Made by a program: the position numbers and the translations under genes
Notes under the pieces: generated by a model
The model's database searches: none
What the model was told of the DNA's origin: nothing
Seen by the model: the letters and a program-made list of their open reading frames with translations, nothing else
In this document: positions 55,602 through 64,000 of the stretch, in pieces
How positions within the stretch are numbered: position 1 is the stretch's first letter
Layout of the letters: the number at the start of each line of letters is the position of its first letter
Source of the DNA: Planctomycetota bacterium
Lineage (GTDB): Bacteria > Planctomycetota > GCA-2746535
Assembly (NCBI GenBank): GCA_002746535.1
Contig: NVWA01000005.1
Span: 148,047 to 212,046 of the forward strand
Reading direction: 5' to 3'
Length of the DNA: 64,000 nt

Positions 55602-57344
55602 TTAATCTTCCACTTTCTTTGCAATTGAAACATTAAAAATACCAAATGGACATGCTATCGTTTTAACTTTCTTTAACCCCGCTTCACTAACTAAAGAATC
55701 CATTTCAATTTGTGTTCGTCTGCGCATAATCCAAGGTTCACCATCCCTATTTGTCAAAACTCTTGCAATCATTTCCATTTCAGGATGCCATATTTGACTG
55801 GTATAAATTAAGTAACCACCTTTAGCTAACCCTGATGCAATCCCATTCAAGGAGTTTTTAATAGGTTTATTGGAAGGAAACAACTCATACAATCCTGAAA
55901 CTATAACAAGATTGGGCACAACTTCTATGTCCTCCAGCGCATTTAAGTTTAAGGCATCCGCTAATTCATAATTAATAACGACTTGACTTTGATCTTTAAA
56001 AAGTACTTTTGCAGCATCAAGGTTTTGCTGCTCATTATCTCGCAATAAGATGTGGTCGATGAGCTCTGAGTCACAAGATTTAAGAAAATCGAAGACGTAC
56101 CGTCCTGGACCCGCAGCAATATCTAGTATTTTAAGAGTCTCACCCTGCTCTTTTAAGAATTGCTTGACTTCATTCATAGCATCAACAATATGCACTCTAC
56201 GTTGCCTGATCCCTCGCCAACCAATGGCATTTAATACGGTACGATCGATGGCACGTCCTAAGAGAGTAACGCCAAGAGCTTTATTTTTATAGACATGATC
56301 CAATGACTTGCCTGAATCAAAACCACTTTCCCAACCAAGTCGAATTGAGTGACTTAGCAAACCAAGCGTTTTCATAAATGTTTGTTGAGATTTAAAAAAG
56401 ATTCCTTTCATCAACTTTGCGGGTTTCTTTAATTTCTCAAATTCAACTTTAGTAAAACCATGTTCATCTGAATATAATAGAGTAGCATCATTGTAGATTG
56501 AGTCTTGTTTATAAGCATTTATTATAAAATCTTTGGTTAACTGAATTGCTTGATGTCTATCTTTTTCATAAAAGATGGCATGATGAAAGCCTTTTAGCAC
56601 ATGAATCTGCTTCATGCTTGAACTCAACTTATTAAAGAATTGCAATTGTCTGTGTTTTTGAACAACATAATCTTTATCTGCAACAAGCATTAAGCATGGC
56701 GCAAAAATCGCTTGTGCATCATTCAATAACCGAGAAGAGATATCATGAAGCTGCAATAGGATATTAACCGAAATATCTCTAGCAATAAGAGGATCTGATT
56801 CATAAGCTTTGATTTGCTCTTTATCGTGGGTTAACATAGAAGGTTTTACATAACTTTTAATAGCCGCATTGGGGAAAAATTTATGCAAGAACCGTAAACC
56901 AGGTATCGCAAAAGGAATATAAAGTTTAATTTCAAAAGCTGCCGCGGCTAAAATAAAACAACGTATTCGAGGAGCATAATCATGTACCCAGGCAGAACAA
57001 ATAATGGCCCCAATACTATTGGCAACAATCGATATATTCTCAATTGGAATTTCATGCTCAATTGAAATATACCTAACATAAGCATCTAAGTCTTTAATAT
57101 GATCAGAAAAATCTTTTGTAAACCCCTTGCGTCCAGGTGATTTCCCGTGACCACGATAGTCATAAGCAAATCGCCAACAATCAAACCCTAAAGATTCATC
57201 AAGTTCAATTAAACGACCAGAGTGTTCATGTCCGCGATGCATCATAATAATTGCTCGATTACTCTTTTGAGTAGGGCTCCAAGTACGACAGAACAGTTCG
57301 CAGTCGTCCCATGTCTTAAAGGTACTTTCTAATATATTGGTCAT
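55602..57344 (-). CDS. Alpha/beta-hydrolase fused to a methyltransferase (YnbC-like)
   Basis: 580 residues. N-terminal lysophospholipase-like hydrolase (about 1-275): oxyanion region MMHRGHEHSGR, nucleophile in VANSIGA (S110), acid in VADKD (D223 or D225) and base in GFHHAIF (H254 or H255). C-terminal class I methyltransferase (about 370-580) with ILDIAAGPGRYVFDFLKS and YELADALNLNAL. The same two-domain order is found in E. coli YnbC. Both domains look intact, so it may cut a lipid ester and methylate the product. Eleven bases after the CdsA-like gene; one base before the second methyltransferase. Confidence 0.8.
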   Translation of the reverse strand: MTNILESTFKTWDDCELFCRTWSPTQKSNRAIIMMHRGHEHSGRLIELDESLGFDCWRFAYDYRGHGKSPGRKGFTKDFSDHIKDLDAYVRYISIEHEIPIENISIVANSIGAIICSAWVHDYAPRIRCFILAAAAFEIKLYIPFAIPGLRFLHKFFPNAAIKSYVKPSMLTHDKEQIKAYESDPLIARDISVNILLQLHDISSRLLNDAQAIFAPCLMLVADKDYVVQKHRQLQFFNKLSSSMKQIHVLKGFHHAIFYEKDRHQAIQLTKDFIINAYKQDSIYNDATLLYSDEHGFTKVEFEKLKKPAKLMKGIFFKSQQTFMKTLGLLSHSIRLGWESGFDSGKSLDHVYKNKALGVTLLGRAIDRTVLNAIGWRGIRQRRVHIVDAMNEVKQFLKEQGETLKILDIAAGPGRYVFDFLKSCDSELIDHILLRDNEQQNLDAAKVLFKDQSQVVINYELADALNLNALEDIEVVPNLVIVSGLYELFPSNKPIKNSLNGIASGLAKGGYLIYTSQIWHPEMEMIARVLTNRDGEPWIMRRRTQIEMDSLVSEAGLKKVKTIACPFGIFNVSIAKKVED

Positions 57345-57355
57345 ATTCGAATTTC

Positions 57356-58291
57356 CTAAAATAAACTATTCGTTGAAATAAAAATGATGAAGGCTACTGA
57401 AGAAAAACAAATGCTATCAACTCGATCTAATATACCTCCATGACCAGGAAGTAAATCGCCACTTTCTTTTTTGTTATGCAGCCTTTTTATATAGGAGAAA
57501 GCTACATCCCCTACAAATCCAGAAACAGCAATGACCACCCCCGATATAGCTGCTGACAAAATTGACAATGAAGTTAAACTTCCACATATTAAGGTCGCAA
57601 CAATCACCGTAGAAAATAAACCACCAACAAACCCCTCAAGTGTTTTATTAGGGCTTATTCTTGGAACAATTTTTCGACGCCCAAATGCTTTGCCCCAAAC
57701 AAATTGGAACACATCATTCAGCTCTGTTAAAAAGACTAAATAAATGATTAGCCCCACACCATCCATTGCATTTTGAGTAAAACTTTCCATCGCAAAAAGT
57801 GTAGAAAAGCTTAATAAAAAGACAGTTGCTAAAACACCAAACAACCAAACAGATGCTATTTTAGCCGAGATATCCTTTTTCTTGAGAGCATAAAATAGCA
57901 AAACACTCACAATAAGCAAAATCGGGCTGATTATAAATGTGATTTTAAACCCAAATACAATGGCACAATAATGACCAAACAGAATGATGAAAACAGCTGA
58001 CCTCAAGCCTAAATCACTCTTACCTAGCGAAACAATACTCGAGAATTCACGCAAAGCTAAAAAACTTAAATATAAAAAAAGCAAGATAACACTGATTGCC
58101 CCGGCAGACATCGATAACATGAAGACCAACGAAATCATCCAAAAGACTTGTAGTCTTTGATTAATCTCTTCACTTCGAAATCGACTATTGATCACTTGGA
58201 GAATAAGGTATATAGCTGTTGCACAAATCAAAGTACCAAAAATAATGATACAAGCATTAACAAGTGTACTAATCGGTGTTGAGAGAAACAT
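57356..58291 (-). CDS. CdsA-like CDP-diglyceride synthase (YnbB-like)
   Basis: 311 residues with about eight membrane helices. C-terminal signature DLLPGHGGILDRVDSICFSS and the preceding FGRRKIVPRISPNKTLEGFVGG are of the phosphatidate cytidylyltransferase family. It would activate a phosphatidate-like lipid with CTP. Located two bases after the CDP-alcohol phosphotransferase-like gene, as in ynbA-ynbB, so it is more likely a dedicated paralogue than the main CdsA. Confidence 0.82.
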   Translation of the reverse strand: MFLSTPISTLVNACIIIFGTLICATAIYLILQVINSRFRSEEINQRLQVFWMISLVFMLSMSAGAISVILLFLYLSFLALREFSSIVSLGKSDLGLRSAVFIILFGHYCAIVFGFKITFIISPILLIVSVLLFYALKKKDISAKIASVWLFGVLATVFLLSFSTLFAMESFTQNAMDGVGLIIYLVFLTELNDVFQFVWGKAFGRRKIVPRISPNKTLEGFVGGLFSTVIVATLICGSLTSLSILSAAISGVVIAVSGFVGDVAFSYIKRLHNKKESGDLLPGHGGILDRVDSICFSSVAFIIFISTNSLF

Positions 58292-58293
58292 CC

Positions 58294-58896
58294 TTAAACT
58301 TCTTTCAGTGCTTTAATCATTCTATTAACAATGGTAATTGCTATTAAAAAAAGACAAAGCCATAAAATAATGGACAACCAAAGACCTGGTTCTAAACCAC
58401 AAGCTAAACATATGGCAATTGCGCCAAAAACAAATGCACGATCGCTTTTTCCCATAGGGCCATCAAAACGACGACTAGCACCTATTTGAACCGCAATTAC
58501 ACCAGACATTTCACTGATAACAGAAAAAACAGTTATCATAATAATTGCAAATGGAGAGACGCCTTCAATGGCCAAAAAAGATAGAAAAATACAAGTATCA
58601 GAAACAACATCGCAAAGTTCATTTAAATACTCACCTAACTTAGACTGCAGATTCATTTTTTTGGCTAACATACCATCAAGCGCATTTAATCCCATACGAA
58701 TCAATAAAAATATCGGCAAAAAAAATAGCACCAAAGCTGATCCCTGAAATATAAATATAAGTGTGCCCATCAGGATAGAGAGTAACATTGTAGCTATCGT
58801 AATTTGATTGGGACTAATACCATATCGAATAAACAGCTGCAACAATGGCTGAAGCAACCGTTGAAAGCCAGGCTTTAATTCATAAATACTAATCAC
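58294..58896 (-). CDS. CDP-alcohol phosphatidyltransferase-like membrane protein (YnbA-like)
   Basis: 200 residues from a GTG that directly follows the upstream stop. About five membrane helices. The motif reads N71..D74G..A78K79...G88...N92...D96: first and third aspartates are Asn and the Arg is Lys, whereas PssA in this window keeps all four aspartates. As I recall, E. coli YnbA also departs here. It would accept a CDP-activated lipid from the CdsA-like partner and join it to an alcohol, if still active. Confidence 0.8.
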   Translation of the reverse strand: MISIYELKPGFQRLLQPLLQLFIRYGISPNQITIATMLLSILMGTLIFIFQGSALVLFFLPIFLLIRMGLNALDGMLAKKMNLQSKLGEYLNELCDVVSDTCIFLSFLAIEGVSPFAIIMITVFSVISEMSGVIAVQIGASRRFDGPMGKSDRAFVFGAIAICLACGLEPGLWLSIILWLCLFLIAITIVNRMIKALKEV

Positions 58897-59487
58897 TTAC
58901 GCTGTATCTTTCTTTGATTTTAATTTTACATAAACGGTTTTGAGTAACCAACCAAGCATAATACCTATCAGTAAAGCAAACGCGACTGATTTAATAATGC
59001 TTTTTTTGACATGATCAACTAGCATTGGATTACCAAAAGGATCTAAGGAGTTATGGCCGCGTAATATTTTCCACACACCATTTTCTTTTCTAAAAACAAC
59101 TGTCCAATGGGATTCAAAAAGGTATTTATCACCGGTACCGGTGACCAAAGTATTTTTTGAATTACCACGTGCGATGGCAAAATCACCATAAATTTCGCTT
59201 AATTCTGGCTCGAGTGAGACAGAGTAAGAACCACCGTTTAACATTCGTTTGCGAGTTTTATTCCATTGTGTTTGAAAGGACTCAAAGTCACGAAACTCAG
59301 TATCTGTAAATGTCACAATAGAAAATTTATCAGAAAGAAATGGTTTAATCAACTCTAGATTATTCTTTTGAACGGCTTCTTCATAAAGTATTTTTAATTT
59401 TCGAAGCTGATCATGGTCTTCTTTATTTACCTCCGCTTGTAATATAGTCGACATTAAAAATAAAAGCAAAAATAAAAGATACTTCAT
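58897..59487 (-). CDS. Exported NTF2-like protein with C-terminal membrane anchor
   Basis: About 196 residues from the ATG at 59487, chosen because SD AAGGAG is six bases ahead and a signal peptide (about 1-19) follows; the longer frame from 59532 lacks both. The mature part is a SnoaL/DUF4440-type NTF2 fold (LRKLKILYEEAVQKNNLELIKPFL..., ESHWTVVFRKENGVWKILRGHNSLDP), with a transmembrane helix near the end (about 165-185) and a Lys-rich tail. So the NTF2 domain faces the periplasm. First gene of the ynb-like operon; no E. coli counterpart that I know. Confidence 0.72.
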   Translation of the reverse strand: MKYLLFLLLFLMSTILQAEVNKEDHDQLRKLKILYEEAVQKNNLELIKPFLSDKFSIVTFTDTEFRDFESFQTQWNKTRKRMLNGGSYSVSLEPELSEIYGDFAIARGNSKNTLVTGTGDKYLFESHWTVVFRKENGVWKILRGHNSLDPFGNPMLVDHVKKSIIKSVAFALLIGIMLGWLLKTVYVKLKSKKDTA

Positions 59488-59530
59488 GTTATCTCCTTGA
59501 AGTAATATAAGGTCATCACTAAATCGAAGC

Positions 59531-59558
59531 ATTATATGATTCTTGCATTTAATTTGAA
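59531..59558 (-). promoter_or_regulatory. Candidate promoter of the ynb-like operon
   Basis: Minus strand TTCAAA (59558-59553), 16-base spacer, TATAAT (59536-59531). Transcription would begin near 59524, about 37 bases before the ATG at 59487. The -10 is perfect, the -35 four of six. Confidence 0.45.
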
Positions 59559-59632
59559 ATAACTAATCTTACTTTTAATGCACTTTTTGATACCACAAAG
59601 TCATTTTTTTGAAAGAACGACAGAGTTACTCT

Positions 59633-59660
59633 AAAAATTCAAGATCTTCTCTTGAGAAAA
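59633..59660 (-). terminator. Possible terminator after the second heparinase-like gene
   Basis: On the minus strand TCAAGA - GAAGA - TCTTGA followed by ATTTTT (59655-59633). The stem is short (six pairs) and AT-rich, so efficiency is uncertain. Confidence 0.4.
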
Positions 59661-59779
59661 TAATTATTTAGACTCTATCCTAAAATATCAAGAGACAGAT
59701 CGATGTTTAACACTTGTATTTTCAATGCAAATATCTGCAACTAAAAATGGAAAATTAAAGTGTATTTCAAATAATAAAA

Positions 59780-61588
59780 TTAAGACCAGTATTGTAAATC
59801 GTTTATACAAGGCACCTCAAGGTCATTACTATGCAACCAAACACAAAGCTTAGATTTTGCGTTTGGCTCTACTAATAATTTAAATCCCAACATAGATGCA
59901 CCAGCAATAGGTGTATCCCAATCATTTTTAGGATTAATATCATATAGCTCCCAAGAAGCTTTAGGACTATTTAAAATATCAAGATACAAGACATTACCTT
60001 CTTGATGTAAGGCTACTCTGGTTGAACTAATAATTTTCACCTCAGCACAAGTTAGCATTGCCCAGCGCACAACTGCCTTTTTTTCTCCCACTTGCAATTC
60101 ATCTTGCACTAGCAATGAACCATCCTTCAACATAGCCATTCCTCTAACGGCACTTTTTAAATCATTTATATAAACTTCTGTCATATCAATCTGAGTAAAA
60201 GCAAAATCTGAATTATCTGAAAAATTAATTATTTCAGAACGACCAGCAACATTTTGCAAGTGATCATTAATAGTAAGCGTGCCATGACTAAAATTATTAA
60301 GTTTAAATATTTTCCACCGATCCCCTTCTTGGGACTGATCCCATAAAACTAGACCTTGCTCTTCAATAGGATGATATTCTTCTAGCCCCGGGTCTTCTGC
60401 CCAACGCAGACCGTTGACATCATAGACAAAACTGCCAATATCCATATGACCATGTGGGCCAGATGGAGATCCAGCCTTTAATCCAGCAAATGCATCATTT
60501 TTTCCCCAGCCTTGACGATGCAATCCAATCGGAGTTTCCCCATTATAGCGATGATGCAGCACAACTTGATTTGGTAATTCATCTAGATTATCCGACCAAA
60601 TCAAACTCATAGGAAGAAGGCGAAACAAATCATTATCAAAATTACCTTTCTTAGCCATAATCTCCTCTATAAGCGGGATTTGGCTTTCTATTAAAGAAGG
60701 ATTTTTTAAATGTTTCGCAAACCAAAAACAAACCGAAGCGGAGCTTACAAGCTTGCGACAATCTGCATAATTAAAATAATACCCACTGGGACCTGAAGTT
60801 TCTAAGTAATAGGTCGCAGACTCGACAAAACCTTTCATTTTGCTCAATTCAAAGTCTGTCCCGAAGACACTTTCAAATCCAGCAATTGCCAAAACACAAA
60901 AGCTTGTACCATAACCCCAGTACATGGGACCTTCTGGATAGGCACCATCTGGCGCATATTCTTCCATAGCAATAGGTATACAGTCTATTGCACGCTCCAG
61001 CAATTTCTTTGTTAATTCTGGATAATCTTCTAACACTGCCAAAGATCCTAAGACAGCACCACAATGGCAAACGGAATTCCAGTTAGTTTTACCACGAACC
61101 CAACCAACATCATCAACGCTCAGTTCATCTAAACCTAGAGCTTTAATACCGTGCTTTATTTTTTCTCGACTATCAGCATCCAGTACATCATAAAACCAAT
61201 CATAACCAATTGCCATTGCCACTGTCATCTCAGCGACATCAAGCATATGACTAGGATTCCAATCAGAAAAACTAATCGCTACCAACATTTCTTCTTGGGC
61301 TTTTTTAGCAAAAGAAAGATCATCTGTTAATAAAAAAGCCAACCCTAAAAATTGTATTCTTTTTAAATACTCCCTAGAAACAGCTAAAAGTCGCCGACCC
61401 TCCATGATTCTCGTCAAAGGCTCAAGGGCTAAATAGTCACGGGCTTCTTCTATAACATAGGCCGATAAATTTTCATAAAACTTATTGTTGCTTATGTTTC
61501 TGTTTATTTTCGAAAGATCGTTTTTATTAATCAATAAACGTGGATGCTCACTAGACACATTTTGTATCAAATTAGTCAAATCAACCAT
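59780..61588 (-). CDS. Heparinase II/III-like protein, intact motifs, no signal peptide
   Basis: 602 residues. HPRLLI (15-20), alpha-toroid part with NWNSVCH (169-175) and YAPDGAYPEGPMYWGYG (211-227), then the beta-sandwich with HGHMDIGSF (379-387), GLRWAEDPG and FSHGTLTIN. These are the residues expected of an active lyase. The N-terminus MVDLTNLIQNVSSEHPRLL has no hydrophobic core, so it should be cytosolic, unlike the paralogue at 2242. SD AGGAA lies nine bases before the ATG. Substrate (uronate-containing polysaccharide) is inferred from the family only. Confidence 0.8.
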   Translation of the reverse strand: MVDLTNLIQNVSSEHPRLLINKNDLSKINRNISNNKFYENLSAYVIEEARDYLALEPLTRIMEGRRLLAVSREYLKRIQFLGLAFLLTDDLSFAKKAQEEMLVAISFSDWNPSHMLDVAEMTVAMAIGYDWFYDVLDADSREKIKHGIKALGLDELSVDDVGWVRGKTNWNSVCHCGAVLGSLAVLEDYPELTKKLLERAIDCIPIAMEEYAPDGAYPEGPMYWGYGTSFCVLAIAGFESVFGTDFELSKMKGFVESATYYLETSGPSGYYFNYADCRKLVSSASVCFWFAKHLKNPSLIESQIPLIEEIMAKKGNFDNDLFRLLPMSLIWSDNLDELPNQVVLHHRYNGETPIGLHRQGWGKNDAFAGLKAGSPSGPHGHMDIGSFVYDVNGLRWAEDPGLEEYHPIEEQGLVLWDQSQEGDRWKIFKLNNFSHGTLTINDHLQNVAGRSEIINFSDNSDFAFTQIDMTEVYINDLKSAVRGMAMLKDGSLLVQDELQVGEKKAVVRWAMLTCAEVKIISSTRVALHQEGNVLYLDILNSPKASWELYDINPKNDWDTPIAGASMLGFKLLVEPNAKSKLCVWLHSNDLEVPCINDLQYWS

Positions 61589-61604
61589 TGTTATATTTCC
61601 TAAA

Positions 61605-61626
61605 ATGAAATAGTATAAAATTTCAT
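61605..61626. repeat. Inverted repeat at the promoter of the second heparinase-like gene
   Basis: Seven-base arms ATGAAAT / ATTTCAT separated by eight bases that contain AGTATA, i.e. TATACT on the minus strand as a -10 candidate. Possible operator, 17 bases before the ATG at 61588. AT-rich arms make chance likely. Confidence 0.3.
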
Positions 61627-61867
61627 GGATTATAATTACACCGATATCTTTATAAAATAAAAAATATTAATATTTATTAGACGTCTTCTATGAGAAAATC
61701 ATGAGGATAAGTAAAAACCCGTCCATTGAATTTTCAGTCTTGGTTTAATCCTAACATATTGTTATAGTATTAGATATACAAGTCCTACCTCTGTATGGCA
61801 ATTTTTTGTATTATATTTGAAATATCAATGTGATGAAAGTTTAAGTTTAATTTATCGATTAAATCTC

Positions 61868-63112
61868 ATGACAGACAAAGTATTATTAAATATCCCATTT
61901 ATAAGAAACGAAATTTCAAAAAATAAATTAAAGCATTGGTGGATTGCAAATCAGATAGATGTTGATCGTAAAACCATAAGCCGTTGGCTTCAAGGGAAAA
62001 CAACTTTAGTCTTATATGAAAACGCTCTTAATTTATCTATCGTTCTTAAATGCACAATTAAGGAGGTTACTCTAAAAGACAACACACAATTATTTGCCAC
62101 AATTGAAGACCAATTAGAAGCAGCACATTCAATAATAAATAGTGAATTTATCAATAAATTAGGACCCATAGGAGAATGGAACGTTATTGAAAATTTAATA
62201 AAGGCAACAATAATACCAGAGCTACCTCTATTTGTTTTGGGTGAATTATATAATAAGATGTCAATTGCTTGTTGGAGACAAAGCAAACTCAATGAATCCA
62301 AAATTTATGCCCAAAAAGCAAAAGATATTTCAATAAAGATAAATGATAAAACATTGAAATTAAATGCAATGCAAAGCTTAGCAAACATTGCTTCCTGGAA
62401 TGGAAATAATTCTGAAGCTATAAGTATTTATAAAAATTGTTTAGAAGAAAAAGAATACTTAAATAATAACAGTATTGGATCTCTATTATCAAATTTAGGA
62501 TCCGTTCTAATTGAAATCGGTAGAACAGAAGAAGGTATAACATATTTACTTGATTCAAACAAAATTTTTAAAAGTTCCGGCTCAAAAATGCAATTAAGTA
62601 TCTCTCATTGCCAATTAGCCTTAGCCTATTTTGATAAAAAAGATTATCTAACTTCTAAAATTGAAATTGAAACATCAATTGAATTAGCTATTGATACAGA
62701 ATATAAACGCGGCATTCATTTTGGTTCACTGCTATTATCAGAATTGAATATTTACTTAAAAAATGATAAAATTAATTCTATTACATTACTTGAATCAGCT
62801 TTAAAAGGATTTGCAGAATTAAATATAGAAGAAGGTCAAATTTATGAAATAGCTGGAAGAATATGTCGTTTATTACAAAATTATGAAAATTCTAAAAAAT
62901 ATTTATCAGCAGGCCTAATAATTGCCAAAAAATACCCCCTAGAATTAGCTCAATTAAACTTAGAATTTGGACTATTAACTCAAGAATTGAATGGTGATAA
63001 TCAATTGATTAAAAAATATTTTTTGTCCTCAATTCGATATTTTGAAGAATCTGATGCCATTGTTAAAGCAACGTTCGTAAGAGATATTTTAAAAAATGAT
63101 AACATATTCTAA
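61868..63112 (+). CDS. HTH-TPR transcriptional regulator
   Basis: About 414 residues from the ATG at 61868; the frame continues upstream to a TTG at 61817 but that segment is not domain-like. An N-terminal Xre/Cro-type helix-turn-helix (about 10-60: LKHWWIANQIDVDRKTISRWLQGKTTLVLYENALNLSIVL) is followed by about seven tetratricopeptide-like units (100-410). This build is that of peptide- or partner-sensing regulators. It precedes the TPR-like gene at 63193, a possible partner. Confidence 0.75.
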   Translation: MTDKVLLNIPFIRNEISKNKLKHWWIANQIDVDRKTISRWLQGKTTLVLYENALNLSIVLKCTIKEVTLKDNTQLFATIEDQLEAAHSIINSEFINKLGPIGEWNVIENLIKATIIPELPLFVLGELYNKMSIACWRQSKLNESKIYAQKAKDISIKINDKTLKLNAMQSLANIASWNGNNSEAISIYKNCLEEKEYLNNNSIGSLLSNLGSVLIEIGRTEEGITYLLDSNKIFKSSGSKMQLSISHCQLALAYFDKKDYLTSKIEIETSIELAIDTEYKRGIHFGSLLLSELNIYLKNDKINSITLLESALKGFAELNIEEGQIYEIAGRICRLLQNYENSKKYLSAGLIIAKKYPLELAQLNLEFGLLTQELNGDNQLIKKYFLSSIRYFEESDAIVKATFVRDILKNDNIF

Positions 63113-63192
63113 GACTATGTCCCTCGATGTCCCTTGATTCTTTTTTAAGTGACAATATATTAGAATTCATTTTATTTTACTAGGAGAGAACA

Positions 63193-63672
63193 ATGTCTGA
63201 ATCAGTTTTTGATATGGAAAATGCACATAAGATACTAGGCCCATCAATCAATAATATTACCTGGGAATTGATGGAAAAAGAAAATCGTTCAGAAGAAGAA
63301 GATGACTTAATGATTGATGCCGCGCATGCTTCTTGTTTTCACTGGCATTATGCCGGAACTCATGTTCATCATCAAAGAGGCGAATGGATGATTGCGAGAG
63401 TCTATACAATTTTAGGATTTAAAATGGAAAGCATGAGACATGCAAAAAGATGCTTATCCATAACTAAAGAATTTCCAAATGAAATGGAAAATTTCGATTG
63501 GGCTTTTGCTTATGAATGTTTTGCCCGGGCATATGCCCTTTCAGGAAATAAAGAAGAAGCATTAAAATATAAAAAGGAAGCATTAAATGCAGGTTCCAAT
63601 TGTAAAGACCCAGAAGATAGAGAAGTGTTTGAATCGGAATTTAAGAAATATGATTGGTTTGGTATTGAGTAA
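63193..63672 (+). CDS. TPR-like hypothetical protein
   Basis: 159 residues, cytosolic and acidic. A His-rich segment (AHASCFHWHYAGTHVHHQRGEW, about 44-65) leads into helices with TPR character (WAFAYECFARAYALSGNKEEALKYKKEAL). I have seen this His-rich entry in uncharacterised bacterial proteins but cannot name a function. SD AGGAGAGAACA precedes the ATG. Eighty bases after the HTH-TPR gene, same strand. Confidence 0.65.
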   Translation: MSESVFDMENAHKILGPSINNITWELMEKENRSEEEDDLMIDAAHASCFHWHYAGTHVHHQRGEWMIARVYTILGFKMESMRHAKRCLSITKEFPNEMENFDWAFAYECFARAYALSGNKEEALKYKKEALNAGSNCKDPEDREVFESEFKKYDWFGIE

Positions 63673-63751
63673 AAAAGTATCTTTTTTAAAACAAAGTAAT
63701 TATGTTTTTTTTAAGCTCAGCCTCTTGTCTGTAATTCACAAAGAGACTTCG

Positions 63752-63774
63752 TCTGTCAATTTGATTCTGACAGA
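63752..63774 (+). other. Hairpin after the TPR-like gene
   Basis: TCTGTCA - nine bases - TGACAGA, seven perfect pairs, about 80 bases after the stop. No T run follows, so it is not a clear terminator. Confidence 0.3.
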
Positions 63775-63945
63775 TTAATATATGAGATCTAAAGACATTT
63801 GGCTTAGATGAGCATGTATTACATCTTTCTGAGACAGTTTTCCAGTTTTTGACCCTTAAAGATTTTATTTATTTCTTATATACTTTAATCTTGTAATAGT
63901 ACAATCTTGCCTAATTCAAAATCTAAACTTTAGAAAGAATTTCCT

Positions 63946-64000
63946 ATGAAAAAAGGCGCCATATTTGGATTTGGATCTGTTGGTCAATCCATGACAAAAA
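63946..64000 (+). CDS. Start of a Rossmann-fold nucleotide-binding protein (cut by window edge)
   Basis: Frame opens with MKKGAIFGFGSVGQSMTK, a GxGxxG dinucleotide-binding entry. The rest is outside the window. A weak AGAAAG lies 10 bases before the ATG. Only the fold of the first 18 residues can be supported. Confidence 0.55.
   Translation, partial: MKKGAIFGFGSVGQSMTK

Noticed and set aside
63752..63774. Terminator candidate
   Set aside because: Seven-base stem but no T run on either side.

Overview
The window is AT-rich chromosomal DNA from a Gram-negative bacterium. It encodes lipid A enzymes (LpxL-type acyltransferase, LpxK), phosphatidylethanolamine synthesis (PssA, Psd), lipoprotein signal peptidase, and many exported proteins. 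Class III cyclases, heparinase II/III-like enzymes, a LacI-family regulator beside an exported glycosidase, and a dksA-lspA pair together suggest the PVC group, most likely Lentisphaerota. That placement is inference from gene content; no rRNA or other phylogenetic marker RNA is present. I see no tRNA, rRNA, CRISPR array, insertion sequence or prophage.

Layout. 1-5.5 kb: a 3'-truncated FAD oxidoreductase diverges from an exported heparinase-like gene followed by small envelope genes. 5.5-10.6 kb (minus strand): a signalling group made of an FHA-GAF-cyclase, a TerB-DnaJ protein, a receiver-STAS protein and a FapA/DUF342 protein. 10.7-13.9 kb: LpxL-like acyltransferase, zinc-ribbon protein and an EttA-type ABC-F ATPase. 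14.3-17.1 kb: SlyD-like protein, exported nuclease and a divergent DnaA. 17.2-18.9 kb: ispD, lspA and dksA-like. 19.3-25.1 kb (plus strand): membrane coiled-coil protein with a BRCT-like end, lpxK, ribD, moeA, moaC and a secreted duplicated-domain protein, ending in a strong terminator. 25.2-34.5 kb (minus strand): Ste24-like protease, histidine kinase, RmuC, SDR, then a tightly packed psd-pssA-ykgJ-membrane protein-amidase operon and a Dabb protein. 34.6-42.9 kb (minus strand): HAMP-cyclase with larC, a zinc-ribbon Glu/Val/Ile-repeat protein with its own near-consensus promoter and terminator, and an hpf-ptsN-ptsH-ptsI group without any visible permease. 43-51.2 kb (plus strand): nadB, a moxR-DUF58-transglutaminase operon, uvrC and a DUF1801 protein. 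51.3-54.5 kb: LacI regulator and exported GH42-like glycosidase with a palindromic operator over its promoter. 54.6-59.5 kb: a five-gene phospholipid-type operon. 59.8-64 kb: a second heparinase-like gene, an HTH-TPR regulator, a TPR-like protein and the start of a Rossmann-fold gene.

The best candidate for a little-described system is the operon at 54626-59487. It encodes a membrane-tethered NTF2-like protein, a CDP-alcohol phosphotransferase-like protein, a CdsA-like cytidylyltransferase, an alpha/beta-hydrolase fused to a methyltransferase, and a second methyltransferase. Its core keeps the order of E. coli ynbA-ynbB-ynbC, a set whose product is unknown to me. Other notable points are a likely LacI operator overlapping the start of transcription of the glycosidase gene, a heparinase paralogue that has lost the HGH motif kept by its sibling, a DnaA with an unusual DNA-recognition helix, and an HPr without the regulatory serine.
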